A DNA stretch of 31,762 bases from Alteromonadaceae bacterium (GCA_013393545.1 JABXHG010000581.1:1-31762), one strand, 5' to 3'; counted from the first letter of the stretch, positions 1 through 7,112 are shown. Notes: generated by a model from the sequence alone, not told the origin. A program made the numbers and translations.

Positions 1-122
1 GGAGGTGGAAATTGAAGTCGGGGTAGGCGTTAGAAATTGGGATGACAGGGATCTGGGTTTTTGCGTTGCAAAGTGGCGGAATAGTTACTTTGGCAAAGTG
101 TCTACTGAGACGGAGAGAAAAA
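1..122. other. Left edge, no recognised gene
   Basis: I recognise no gene here. Base composition is more AT-rich than in the rest of the window. A 28-codon plus frame from ATG 42 ends at TAA 126-128, inside the first core box of the attC site described next, which is where cassette genes often stop. Its product (ends LLRRREKS) matches nothing I know, and the frame is closed upstream by a stop at 24-26. It may be the decayed tail of a cassette whose start lies outside the window. Confidence 0.3.
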
Positions 123-376
123 TCATAACCAATGCAGGCACGGCGACGCCCACTACACTGCGCCTTCGGCTCCATTCCGCAGGCGCGCATGCTGCAAGCG
201 TTGAGGCTGTAGAAAAAGGTCGAAGATCTGTCTTGGGTCGAAATTGTTTAATAAATAAGCTAAAAATAGGGCCTATTCTTAAAATCTGAAGCACTTATGA
301 TTGAAAACACTTCCAGATTTTACGTAGGAACGCGGTCGGACAAAGGGGCGGGAGTTTTTCTACAGCCTCGTTATGG
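123..376 (+). repeat. Integron attC site, interrupted by a MITE-like insertion
   Basis: Removing 203-372 (insert plus one GTT copy) leaves an attC-like fold: R'' box TCATAAC (123-129), 3-nt spacer CAA, L'' TGCAGGCA (133-140), a variable middle with a GCGCC/GGCGC stem (160-164, 182-186), L' TGCTGCA (190-196), 3-nt spacer AGC, and R' GTTATGG (200-202 plus the bases after the insert). CATAAC pairs with GTTATG. L'' pairs with L' except for one extra G in L'', the extrahelical base that marks attC sites. The layout, with a 3-nt spacer and the extra base after five pairs, matches the Vibrio cholerae repeat. The extra base lies in the left half, which points to plus orientation. Without the insert the site is about 84 bp, a usual size. 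It is recognised from structure alone. Confidence 0.72.
203..369. mobile_element. 167-bp MITE-like element inside attC
   Basis: The ends are a perfect 15-bp inverted repeat: GAGGCTGTAGAAAAA (203-217) and TTTTTCTACAGCCTC (355-369). The element is flanked by GTT at 200-202 and 370-372, consistent with a 3-bp target duplication. It is too short to encode a transposase, so it would be a non-autonomous element or a deletion remnant of an IS. The middle holds an AT-rich stretch and an internal palindrome (TAAAATCTG 280-288 with CAGATTTTA 314-322, extended by AAG/CTT across a one-base bulge). The ends recall those of DDE-transposase IS elements ending in TTTTTC(A/T)ACAGCCTC, but I cannot name the parent. 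Confidence 0.65.
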
Positions 377-381
377 GGTAA
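370..381. repeat. 12-bp inverted repeat, left copy (cassette boundary)
   Basis: GTTATGGGGTAA here is the exact reverse complement of TTACCCCATAAC at 883-894. The two copies enclose the toxin-antitoxin pair. A cassette begins with the last bases of its own attC R' box, and its attC begins with the complementary R'' box, so this pairing is expected at the two ends of one gene cassette. The toxin stop codon (TAA on the minus strand) lies within this copy. Confidence 0.6.
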
Positions 382-595
382 CCCGACGCCGCCAGTAGCC
401 TGGCTTTCTTGAGTGGTGGGCAAAAGCAACGACTATGATAGTTCGGTCTTTTTCGATGGTTATGAGCGAGAAAGGGAATCTACGGAGTATAAGCTGTCTC
501 GCCCCGGCTGCTGCGGCCTTGTAGGAAACTGGAACAATTGGCGGATTTGGTTCTTCGAATTCTGTGGCAGCTTCCCTGCTGACTCTTACTTGCAA
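371..595 (-). pseudogene. ParE/RelE-type toxin with internal deletion
   Basis: The 74-residue product has both ends of a ParE/RelE-superfamily toxin: an N-terminus VRVSREAATEFEE, and a C-terminal beta-sheet part with ILRRFPFSL, IVVAFAHHSRKPGYWRRR. Intact relatives have about 95-105 residues. Here the helical hairpin expected between these parts (normally an AxxWYExxxxGLGxxF-type stretch, about 30 residues) is missing, with the reading frame kept. Translation would begin at TTG 595, five bases after the antitoxin stop. The protein is probably inactive because the deleted helices build the fold and the antitoxin contact, but the frame is still open, so a shortened product is possible. The family call rests on motif recognition. 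Confidence 0.7.
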
Positions 596-600
596 AGTGA

Positions 601-837
601 TCAGCCTCCGATTCGAGCCCTGGCGCGGGACAAAACTTCCTTTGGATCAAGTAGCTCTGCTTCTCCTGACTCAATCTGCTGGATTCTTCGACAGATCTCA
701 CGATCCCAGGCCTCTACAACACTGTCCTCTTCAGGGCCGTCTAAACTGGCCATCAGGTCTCTGGCTAAACTAGCACGCTCTTGCTCAGAGAGGGTCAGGG
801 CAGCATTTCTTAGGGTTTCGAGCTCTACCGCAGTCAT
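601..837 (-). CDS. Addiction-module antitoxin (TIGR02574-like)
   Basis: A 78-residue acidic, helical protein of the small stabilisation-protein family that pairs with ParE/RelE-type toxins. Recognisable features are the N-terminal LSEQERASLARDLMASLD segment, the central VVEAWDREICRRIQQIESGEA and the C-terminal DPKEVLSRARARIGG. The start at 837 is chosen because GGAG lies eight bases upstream; the frame also extends to 861. The toxin remnant follows five bases after the stop, the usual antitoxin-first order. In a working pair the antitoxin would bind the toxin and often represses its own operon. Here the antitoxin looks intact while the toxin does not. Confidence 0.82.
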   Translation of the reverse strand: MTAVELETLRNAALTLSEQERASLARDLMASLDGPEEDSVVEAWDREICRRIQQIESGEAELLDPKEVLSRARARIGG

Positions 838-867
838 TTGACACTCCGTGGAGATAGGCATGAGTAA

Positions 868-896
868 ATGATGCAGGATGTTTTACCCCATAACAA
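868..896 (-). promoter_or_regulatory. Possible antitoxin promoter
   Basis: On the minus strand TTGTTA (896-891) and CATCAT (873-868) are spaced by 17 bases, each matching the sigma-70 consensus at four of six positions, about 30 bases upstream of the antitoxin start. The -35 overlaps the right 12-bp repeat. Toxin-antitoxin cassettes usually carry their own promoter. This is a weak, pattern-only call. Confidence 0.3.
883..894. repeat. 12-bp inverted repeat, right copy (cassette boundary)
   Basis: TTACCCCATAAC, exact reverse complement of 370-381. To its right I find no second complete attC fold: the sequence leads through a small hairpin into the 3' end of the phospholipase D gene, so if this was a cassette its far attC is truncated or this edge is the array boundary. 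Confidence 0.55.
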
Positions 897-921
897 GACC
901 AAAGACAGCGACAGCTTTTCC

Positions 922-940
922 GTTGCGGCCTCGCCGCAAC
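922..940. terminator. Hairpin just downstream of phospholipase D gene
   Basis: GTTGCGGC and GCCGCAAC pair over eight bases with a three-base loop. The hairpin starts 19 bases beyond the stop of the minus-strand phospholipase D gene. It could act as a terminator, but there is no T-run on either strand, so intrinsic termination would be weak. Confidence 0.35.
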
Positions 941-958
941 ACAACACACGCCTGCAAA

Positions 959-2515
959 CTAAAGATACTTCGCAATAGGCAGCCAGGACAGAAAACGGGA
1001 CTTCATTCTGGTCCAGAGCCCCACTTGCGGCTCGTGATCATAGCGCTCCTCCCCGGACTGCCAGATCAGGTCATCGTTCTCGTCCAGGCTTACCTGCCAG
1101 CTGTTTTCCGATGCCATGGCGTAGCGGATGTCGTCGGCTACGGTTTGGGCCATTTCCGGGCTGTGGATAATCAGAATCGTCTCTCCATTCAGGTAGATTG
1201 ACCGAAGGTTCACGTTGAAAGAGCCAATGAACAAGGTCTCCCGGTCAAACACCACGGCTTTGGAGTGCAGAGTTATTCCCCCTTGGCGGCAGGCTGCGGC
1301 ATCTGCCACCCAGCGCCAACAGGCGGGCGCATCGGGCCGCAATTCGTACAGCTCAATGCCATGTTCCAGCATCGCCCTGCGCCAGCGGGCGTAGCCCGAG
1401 TGGTTGGTCACCAGATCATTGGTGGCCAGGGAGTTGGTGAAAGCGATCACCGGCACCTCCGGATTGCCGAGGCCACTGGTGCCGTTCAGTTCTTCATCGG
1501 TAAGTATCAGATAAGCCGACTCAATCAGAATCTCGTTCTCGGCCGCATTCGCCAGTCGATACAGCGCCTGTGCGGTGGCTTTCGGGGTGTCGGCATCGAT
1601 TTCCGGATTATCCGGCAGCGGATCAAACACCAGTTCTGCCGGTGCCTGTGTCACTGTTGCCAGCAGCTGATCCAGATAATTCCGTGCCGCGTTCACCGTG
1701 GCCGGCGGTCTGGCCCGCAGGTCTGGTTTGTCGTTGCCCTCAGTTTCGACACTGGCCTGCCATGGCAAGGGTTCCCCCGGTTCCGGCTGGTACAAGCGGT
1801 TTAGCGGATAGGTCCAGGTGTTTTGCCAATAGGCCTGGAAGCTGTCGCCCAGGGCTTCAACCAGCGGGCCAAGCACCAGTACATCCCGGTCGCGGGTGTT
1901 CTGCAGCGGATCCTCGTCGAAATACTCGTCGCCAACATTACGGCCGCCGGCGATACCCGCTTGGCCATCCACCACGAAACTCTTGTTGTGCATGCGCCGG
2001 TTCACCCGATCAAAACTGGCGGCCAAGGAAAGCAGACGGCTAACCCCCGAGCGGGGCCGTACCGGGTTGAAAACACGCACGGTAATACCAGGGTGTGCAT
2101 CCAGCCCGGCAAACAGGGCCTCATTTCCAGCCAGGTTGATGTCGTCCAGCAGCAACCTCACCCGCACGCCCCGGTCAGCAGCGGCCATGAGGCGGCCGGC
2201 AAGGTAACGGCCGGTCTTGTCATCATTCCAGATGTAATACTGGGCATCGATGCTCTGGCTCGCCGCCTCAATCAGTGCCGCTCGGGCCAGAAAGGCCTCG
2301 CGCCCGGTATTGAGCAGGGCAAAGCCAGACTGGCCGCTTTGCGGGTCCAGGTGTCGGGTTCGTTGGTCAAACAAATATGAGTCAGCCACAATGTCAGCTC
2401 CCGAATCCTGGCTGTGTTCCAGCGGCGCCAGGCCGCCGGCGCAACCGGCCAGAAGCCCCGCGAACAGCGTAACCAGACATAGCCTGTATCCGCTGCGGAC
2501 TACCCCGGTGGTCAT
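959..2515 (-). CDS. Phospholipase D-family lipoprotein (cardiolipin synthase C-like)
   Basis: A 518-residue protein with a lipoprotein signal peptide (hydrophobic run from about residue 12, lipobox LAGC with Cys25), so it is likely anchored in an envelope membrane facing the periplasm. It has two HKD catalytic motifs: H176-x-K178-(x)4-D183 (HNKSFVVDG) and H417-x-K419-(x)4-D424 (HSKAVVFD), each followed by the usual G-(S/G)-x-N segment. Two HKD motifs in one chain make a full phosphatidyltransferase/phosphodiesterase active site. Size and layout resemble ClsC (YmdC), which makes cardiolipin from phosphatidylglycerol and phosphatidylethanolamine, but other PLD-type lipases are possible. It starts 16 bases after the stop of the tandem Usp gene, so the two are probably cotranscribed. 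No good Shine-Dalgarno precedes its ATG. Confidence 0.88.
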   Translation of the reverse strand: MTTGVVRSGYRLCLVTLFAGLLAGCAGGLAPLEHSQDSGADIVADSYLFDQRTRHLDPQSGQSGFALLNTGREAFLARAALIEAASQSIDAQYYIWNDDKTGRYLAGRLMAAADRGVRVRLLLDDINLAGNEALFAGLDAHPGITVRVFNPVRPRSGVSRLLSLAASFDRVNRRMHNKSFVVDGQAGIAGGRNVGDEYFDEDPLQNTRDRDVLVLGPLVEALGDSFQAYWQNTWTYPLNRLYQPEPGEPLPWQASVETEGNDKPDLRARPPATVNAARNYLDQLLATVTQAPAELVFDPLPDNPEIDADTPKATAQALYRLANAAENEILIESAYLILTDEELNGTSGLGNPEVPVIAFTNSLATNDLVTNHSGYARWRRAMLEHGIELYELRPDAPACWRWVADAAACRQGGITLHSKAVVFDRETLFIGSFNVNLRSIYLNGETILIIHSPEMAQTVADDIRYAMASENSWQVSLDENDDLIWQSGEERYDHEPQVGLWTRMKSRFLSWLPIAKYL

Positions 2516-2531
2516 ACTGGCGCACTAACCA

Positions 2532-3383
2532 TCAACGCAAAATCACCAGCGGTTTTTCGGAGGTTTTCAACATCTTGGCGGTATTGCTGCCGACAAAAAA
2601 CTCGCGAATACGGGAACGGCCGTAAGCGCCCATTACCAACAGATCAATATTGTGTTCTTCCTGGTACTGATGCAGAACAGGCTCAACGTCGCCGGCCCGG
2701 ATAGCCAGGGTGATTTCCACGTCCAACCCGGACAACATCTGTTCGGCCTTTCGTAGCTGCTCCCAACGGTCAGCTGTGTCCGCACCCACCATTACCAGGT
2801 GCAGCGGCATGCCCTTGAGTACCGGGCTGGAGGAAATCAGTTTTACGCCCTTGAAGGCGGCTTCGCTGCCATCGAAAGCCACCATTGCGGTTTTCGGTTC
2901 GGTGTACTCATCCGGCACCAGCAGAATCGGGCGATGGGCGCTGCGAATCACGGTTTCCAGCTGGCCGCCGGGGTGCAGATCCCGGTCGGAACTGCTCTCG
3001 CCGTGCAGCCCCATCACGAATAGCCGGGTATCTTTTTCCAACGCCTGGATGGATTCCACCAGGGTGCCGTGGCGCTGGCGTTTCACCGCCTCGGTCAAGC
3101 CACTTTCCTGGACCCGTTCTTCGGCCTTGTCCAGCAAATGGTGCCCGTGCTCCCGGGCCAGCTTGGCGCGTTTACGATCCAGCTCCGCTAGCTCATCCAG
3201 CAACTGTTCGCGGCTACCCAGGCCAATGTTGCCCGCCAGATCCGGCTCGGACGGGTATTTTTCCTCGTCCAGCACGTGCAACAGCATCAATGGGGTCTGT
3301 GTGTGCCGGCTGGCCCAGGCACCATAATCACACACCGCCGGGGCCGCGCGGGAATCGTCAATACAGGACACGATTTGCAACAT
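2532..3383 (-). CDS. Tandem-domain universal stress protein
   Basis: A 283-residue protein with two UspA domains in tandem, similar in size to E. coli UspE. The first domain starts at LQIVSCIDDS and the second at KTAMVAFDGSEAA. The C-terminal domain keeps the nucleotide-binding signature G-x2-G-x9-G-S (GAYGRSRIREFFVGS). The N-terminal copy (GLHGESSSDRDLHPGG) is off-register by one residue and may bind nucleotide poorly. I place the start at 3383 because GAGGTGG lies just upstream of that ATG; an ATG at 3398 is also in frame. Usp proteins act in the cytoplasm in stress survival, with no single known reaction. It is the first gene of a likely two-gene unit with the phospholipase D lipoprotein, divergent from the MgtC-like gene. 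Confidence 0.9.
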   Translation of the reverse strand: MLQIVSCIDDSRAAPAVCDYGAWASRHTQTPLMLLHVLDEEKYPSEPDLAGNIGLGSREQLLDELAELDRKRAKLAREHGHHLLDKAEERVQESGLTEAVKRQRHGTLVESIQALEKDTRLFVMGLHGESSSDRDLHPGGQLETVIRSAHRPILLVPDEYTEPKTAMVAFDGSEAAFKGVKLISSSPVLKGMPLHLVMVGADTADRWEQLRKAEQMLSGLDVEITLAIRAGDVEPVLHQYQEEHNIDLLVMGAYGRSRIREFFVGSNTAKMLKTSEKPLVILR

Positions 3384-3535
3384 CTTCCACCTCGCCATGA
3401 AATCACTATGCTTGTTATTGTGGCAGCTAACTTTATGATCTTGCGTTGCTGTGGCACATTTTTTCGCCTTGAATCACAGATATAGTGCCGCAAATCCAGT
3501 CGCTTGCGAACCCAGACCAATTGGAGTTTGAATAC

Positions 3536-4816
3536 ATGGATGATGTCGCCAGCCAGTTCCTGGCCAACAACCAGACTACTTTTCACCTGGCCATTGCCCT
3601 GTTGCTAGGTGCAATTGTCGGCCTGGAGCGGGGCTGGGATGCCCGTGACCAAAAATCCGGTGAGCGCATTGCCGGCATCCGCACTTTTTCGCTGGTCGGT
3701 CTGCTAGGTGGCATATCGGCGCTGCTGGCTGCCGAGATCACCGTCTGGGCCTTTCCGGTACTGCTGCTGAGCGTGGTTGGCATGGGCCTGGTGGCCTACA
3801 GCGAGCGCCTGGAACATATTCGGAATTTCAGCATTACCGGCCTGGTGGGCATGGTACTTACCTTCTGCTTCGGCGCGGTGGCCGTGGCGGTAGACCCGGT
3901 GATTGCCACGGCCTCTGCCGTCGTCACCGCCATCATCCTGGACAACAAAACGGAGATTCACGGCTGGGTGCAGAAGCTGCAATCCCACGAACTGGACGCG
4001 GCACTGAAACTGCTGCTGATCTCTGTAGTGATGCTGCCCCTGCTGCCGAATGAAAAAATGGGCCCGGGCGGCGTACTCAACCCGCGCGAGATCTGGTACA
4101 TGGTGGTGATGATTGCCTCCATCTCGTTTGTTGGCTACTTCGCCATCCGGGTGGCGGGCGCCCGTAAAGGCATACTGTTCACCAGCCTGTTCGCCGGGTT
4201 GAGTTCCTCCACCGCGCTGACTCTTCACTTTTCCCGGCAGGCGGCGAAAAATCCGGATTTCAGCCCGCAATTCGCTGCCGGCATCCTGATTGCCTGCGGC
4301 ACCATGTTTCCGCGCATTCTGATCTACTGCCTGATCATCAACACCGCCCTGCTACCCAGTCTGGTATGGCCGGTGGTAACCATGACAGCCCTGCTCTATG
4401 GCCCGGCCTTTCTGATCTGGCGCCGGCATGCCCGCCAGCTGCAGGTCAGCCAGCCAAGCCTGAGCCAGAACCCGCTGGATTTGTCCTCCGCGCTGGTGTT
4501 TGGTGTACTGCTCACCGGTATTTTGTTGCTGGGCGAGTTTCTCAAGAACAGCTTTGGTGATGCCGGTATTTACGCACTGGCCGCCACCTCCGGTGTGGCC
4601 GATGTGGATGCCATCACCCTGTCGCTGACCCGCATGTCCAACAACAACCTGGCCATGGACGTGGCAGTGATCGGCATTGTCATCGCGGCTGCCGTGAACA
4701 ATCTGGTGAAATCCGGCATGGCCTGGAGCATTGGCAACCGCCAGGCCGGCCTGATGGTGGGTGTTCCGATGGTTCTGTCGTTGGCGGCGGGCCTGCTGGT
4801 GGCTTGGCTGCAGTAG
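3536..4816 (+). CDS. MgtC/SapB family membrane protein with DUF4010
   Basis: A 426-residue integral membrane protein. The N-terminal part carries the MgtC/SapB signature (LLLGAIVGLERGW, then GERIAGIRTFSLVGLLGG) with several transmembrane segments. The larger C-terminal part (LLLISVVMLPLLPN through AVNNLVKSGMAWSIG) is the DUF4010 domain, with about seven more membrane segments. This architecture is common in marine and environmental proteobacteria. MgtC itself affects magnesium homeostasis and F-ATPase activity in pathogens, but the substrate or partner of the DUF4010 form is unknown, so I assign no specific function. The start at 3536 is preceded by GGAG at nine bases; a GTG at 3485 is also in frame. 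The stop lies three bases from the convergent alkB stop. Confidence 0.87.
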   Translation: MDDVASQFLANNQTTFHLAIALLLGAIVGLERGWDARDQKSGERIAGIRTFSLVGLLGGISALLAAEITVWAFPVLLLSVVGMGLVAYSERLEHIRNFSITGLVGMVLTFCFGAVAVAVDPVIATASAVVTAIILDNKTEIHGWVQKLQSHELDAALKLLLISVVMLPLLPNEKMGPGGVLNPREIWYMVVMIASISFVGYFAIRVAGARKGILFTSLFAGLSSSTALTLHFSRQAAKNPDFSPQFAAGILIACGTMFPRILIYCLIINTALLPSLVWPVVTMTALLYGPAFLIWRRHARQLQVSQPSLSQNPLDLSSALVFGVLLTGILLLGEFLKNSFGDAGIYALAATSGVADVDAITLSLTRMSNNNLAMDVAVIGIVIAAAVNNLVKSGMAWSIGNRQAGLMVGVPMVLSLAAGLLVAWLQ

Positions 4817-4819
4817 CTC

Positions 4820-5470
4820 TCAGCCGGCCCGGCGAAACGTCAGGTTGTAACGGTAGGGACCGGTCAGCGAGTGGTCTCCGGCTTTCAGGGTCAAAACCCC
4901 GTGATAGTTGAGCCGCGCCGGCCCGCCCCAGACCAGCACATCGCCGTGTTCCAGCAGAATCCGCCGGGGTTTGTCGCTGCGCCGGCGCCCTCCCATTTGA
5001 AACGCAATGGGCAAACCAAGAGACACCGAGACAATCGGCCAGGCATAGTCCTGCTCATCCCGGTCCTGGTGCAGCCCCATTTTAGCGCCACGCTCATAAC
5101 GGTTAATCAGGCAGGCATCCGGCACAAAACCGGGAAAACCGGCTTCTCTGGCTGCGCTTTCTGCCAGCTCGATGAAACAATCGGGCATGGCGGGCCATGG
5201 CTGGCCCGTTTGCGGGTCTTGTGGCTGGTACCGGTAGCCGGCCCGGTCGGTTACCCAGCCCAGCGGCCCTGCGCAGGTCATGGCGGCCGACATGGCGTGC
5301 CCGCCGGGGGTGATCATCTTGCGAAAGCTCGCCTGGCGGGTGATTTCGGCTATGCTGTCCAGTAAGTCTTTTGCCCTTGCCGAAGCAAAACGGCGCAGAA
5401 CAAAAACACCATCAGCCTCCCGCTCCAGCCACCACTCCGGGGTTTGCGGGTCAAATAAATCCAGCGTCAT
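4820..5470 (-). CDS. alkB: AlkB, 2-oxoglutarate/Fe(II) DNA repair dioxygenase
   Basis: A 216-residue homologue of E. coli AlkB, which oxidatively removes 1-methyladenine and 3-methylcytosine from DNA and RNA. The iron triad is visible as H134-x-D136 (LHQDRDE) and H190 (NYHGVL). The 2-oxoglutarate arginines are R207 and R213 in RYNLTFR. Spacing matches E. coli AlkB (H131, D133, H187, R204, R210) with a constant shift of three. Length is also typical. It stands alone: it converges with the MgtC-like gene and diverges from djlA. I see no Ada-type site that would prove induction by alkylation. Confidence 0.95.
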   Translation of the reverse strand: MTLDLFDPQTPEWWLEREADGVFVLRRFASARAKDLLDSIAEITRQASFRKMITPGGHAMSAAMTCAGPLGWVTDRAGYRYQPQDPQTGQPWPAMPDCFIELAESAAREAGFPGFVPDACLINRYERGAKMGLHQDRDEQDYAWPIVSVSLGLPIAFQMGGRRRSDKPRRILLEHGDVLVWGGPARLNYHGVLTLKAGDHSLTGPYRYNLTFRRAG

Positions 5471-5550
5471 GGTTACTTCCGCTCAGTTACATTGACACGT
5501 TTCAGGATATCGTCTGTCGGCGGGTTCATGAACCTTTGAGCAAAAATCCG

Positions 5551-5556
5551 TATAGT
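5551..5556 (+). promoter_or_regulatory. Possible -10 element for djlA
   Basis: TATAGT lies 32 bases upstream of the djlA ATG in the alkB-djlA divergent gap. No convincing -35 hexamer sits at 16-18 bases, so this is only a candidate. Confidence 0.25.
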
Positions 5557-5587
5557 AGGGCCCTCAAACAACACTCAAGGATTTTCA

Positions 5588-6370
5588 ATGCTGTTTGCCT
5601 TCTTTATCGGCGGCCTGATCGGTTATGCCTTTGGCCGCTTCCCCGGATTTCTGATTGGCGGTGCGCTGGCTGTTTTTCTGGTCAAGCGGATTAAAAGGCG
5701 GGTTATCAACCGCCTGCAGGAAATGCAGGGCGGCTTTGTCGATTCTGTATTCGCCGTAATGGGCGCGCTGTGCAAAGCCGACGGCCAGGTGACGCAGGAT
5801 GAGATCGATACCGCCGAGGCCATGTTCCTGCGCTTTCGCCTGAATGAAGAGCAAAAAGCACGGGCCAAGGCCGCCTTCAACCGGGGCAAATCACCGGATT
5901 TTGATCTGGATGCCGAGCTGGATCATTTCCTGCGCACGTCCGGCCGTCAGCCGGCCTTTTTGCAGATGTTCCTGCAGGTTCAGGTTTCCGCCGTGGCCGC
6001 AGACGGCCAGGTACACCCGGCCGAACACGAGATGCTGGTGCGCATTGCCCGCCGCCTGGGCCTGCCGGAAAGCCAGGTGGACCAGCTGGAAGCCATGCTG
6101 CGCGGTGCCCACGCCGGGCACGCGGGCGGCGCTTCCAACTACTCCAGCACACAACAGATTGATGATGCCTATAAGGTGCTGGGCGTGAGCTCGGACGCAT
6201 CGGATCAGGACATCAAGCGGGCCTACCGCAAGCTAATGAGCGAGAACCACCCGGACAAACTGGCCGGGCGCGGCATGCCTGAAAGCATGCGGGAGATGGC
6301 GGAAGAGCGTACCCGTGAAATCAGCCACGCCTATGACGTGGTGAAAGAAGCCCGTAGCAAAGCGCAATAA
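5588..6370 (+). CDS. djlA: DjlA-like membrane-anchored DnaJ co-chaperone
   Basis: A 260-residue protein in the DjlA order: a short N-terminal membrane anchor (about residues 1-33), a central TerB-like helical domain (about 48-172, with repeats ADGQVTQDE and ADGQVHPAE), and a C-terminal J domain (from DAYKVLGV at 194) with the HPD motif at 221-223. The J domain stimulates the ATPase of DnaK, and the anchor puts it at the inner membrane facing the cytoplasm. E. coli DjlA is linked to envelope stress signalling through Rcs. AAGGA precedes the ATG at a good distance. It is monocistronic: the large palindrome begins 17 bases after the stop. Confidence 0.92.
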   Translation: MLFAFFIGGLIGYAFGRFPGFLIGGALAVFLVKRIKRRVINRLQEMQGGFVDSVFAVMGALCKADGQVTQDEIDTAEAMFLRFRLNEEQKARAKAAFNRGKSPDFDLDAELDHFLRTSGRQPAFLQMFLQVQVSAVAADGQVHPAEHEMLVRIARRLGLPESQVDQLEAMLRGAHAGHAGGASNYSSTQQIDDAYKVLGVSSDASDQDIKRAYRKLMSENHPDKLAGRGMPESMREMAEERTREISHAYDVVKEARSKAQ

Positions 6371-6387
6371 CGACAGATTTGATTCTT

Positions 6388-6496
6388 CCAGCAGGTGGTG
6401 GGCCTTCCCAAAACCGTGCGGAGCCAGGGATGGCGGAGCTCGAGCGCTACAGGGATGTATTCACAGCGTGTTTTGGGAAGGCCCACCACCTGCTGG
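6388..6496 (+). repeat. Large palindromic repeat, copy 1
   Basis: A perfect 27-bp inverted repeat (6388-6414 and 6470-6496) encloses a 55-bp loop. The inner arm is GGCCTTCCCAAAAC and the outer arm is CCAGCAGGTGGTG. The loop holds AGCCAGGGATGGC, a GAGCTCGAGC palindrome and AGGGATGTATTCACAGCGTG. The element fills the gap between convergent genes, 17 bases from the djlA stop and 7 bases from the methyltransferase stop, so it may end transcription from both sides although no T-run follows either arm. A second copy in reverse orientation lies at 14405-14563, which shows this is a dispersed repeat family and not a simple terminator. Confidence 0.85.
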
Positions 6497-6503
6497 ATAG
6501 CCC

Positions 6504-7112
6504 TCAAAACCACCGAGGCACGCGCTGGCGATAAGCCTCGTACTCCTCCCCGAACTGCCGCGCCAGCACCTTCTCTTCTTCCCTCGCCTGCCGGGTAATC
6601 ACCAGCACACCCGCCACCAGGCACACCAACGTGAACACACTGGGCAGCGCCAGGAAAAAGCCGAACTGGCCCGCCATTACCGCCAGAAACAGTGGATTTC
6701 GACTGCGGCCGAAGGGACCACCCGTCACCAGCTTGCGCCGGCCTTCCCCGTCATCAATGCCGGACCGCCAGTCCTCGTGCATGTAAGCCTGCAGATAATT
6801 CACCATGGTGAAAGAAGCCATCAGCACCAGCATGCCGGCCAACAACACCGGCCATTGGTAAAGCAGCGGGAATACACCCAGCCAGGGGTCGATCTCAAGG
6901 CCGATGCGCAACAGGCAGATCAGCAGAATGAAGGCCCGGAACACGTTAAAGATATGGCGATGCCACCAGGTAGCTTTGCCCCGGGCACCGTAGTGGATAT
7001 GGGAGAAGCCCATACGGTCAGACAACCCGATGGTTCGGGCGGAGAACTGCAAGCCTATCATCAGAAAGAAAATGCCCAGAAAGTGGCGGACAAGCGGCTC
7101 TACGAGCTCCAT
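6504..7112 (-). CDS. ICMT-like membrane methyltransferase family protein
   Basis: A 202-residue protein with about five hydrophobic segments and the C-terminal signature of the isoprenylcysteine carboxyl methyltransferase / phospholipid methyltransferase group: GGPFGRSRNPLFLAV, then a late REEEKVLARQFGEEYEAYRQRVPRW. In this superfamily the GP-x2-x-x-RNP loop and the EE/Y segment bind S-adenosylmethionine at the membrane face. Bacterial members are mostly uncharacterised, and possible substrates include lipids or small thiols, so the substrate is not assigned. The gene is separated from truC upstream by 91 bases and ends next to palindrome copy 1. Confidence 0.78.
   Translation of the reverse strand: MELVEPLVRHFLGIFFLMIGLQFSARTIGLSDRMGFSHIHYGARGKATWWHRHIFNVFRAFILLICLLRIGLEIDPWLGVFPLLYQWPVLLAGMLVLMASFTMVNYLQAYMHEDWRSGIDDGEGRRKLVTGGPFGRSRNPLFLAVMAGQFGFFLALPSVFTLVCLVAGVLVITRQAREEEKVLARQFGEEYEAYRQRVPRWF

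Noticed and set aside
5..289. 94-codon plus-strand open frame
   Set aside because: It runs through the attC fold and the left half of the MITE-like element, has no recognisable domain, and is explained by those structures.
413..841. 142-codon plus-strand open frame opposite the toxin-antitoxin pair
   Set aside because: Ser-rich shadow of the minus-strand antitoxin, with no family features and no ribosome-binding site.
883..964. A second attC site at the right cassette edge
   Set aside because: CCCATAAC is present, and GCCTGCA appears near 950, but I could not pair L boxes or find a matching R' box; only the edge is supported.
3481..3486. TATAGT as a promoter for the MgtC-like gene
   Set aside because: No usable -35 at 16-18 bases, and a single AT-rich hexamer in an AT-rich gap is weak evidence.
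6395..6598. Open frames across palindrome copy 1
   Set aside because: The translations come from the repeat arms and core; the two copies resemble each other as DNA structure, not as a conserved protein frame.
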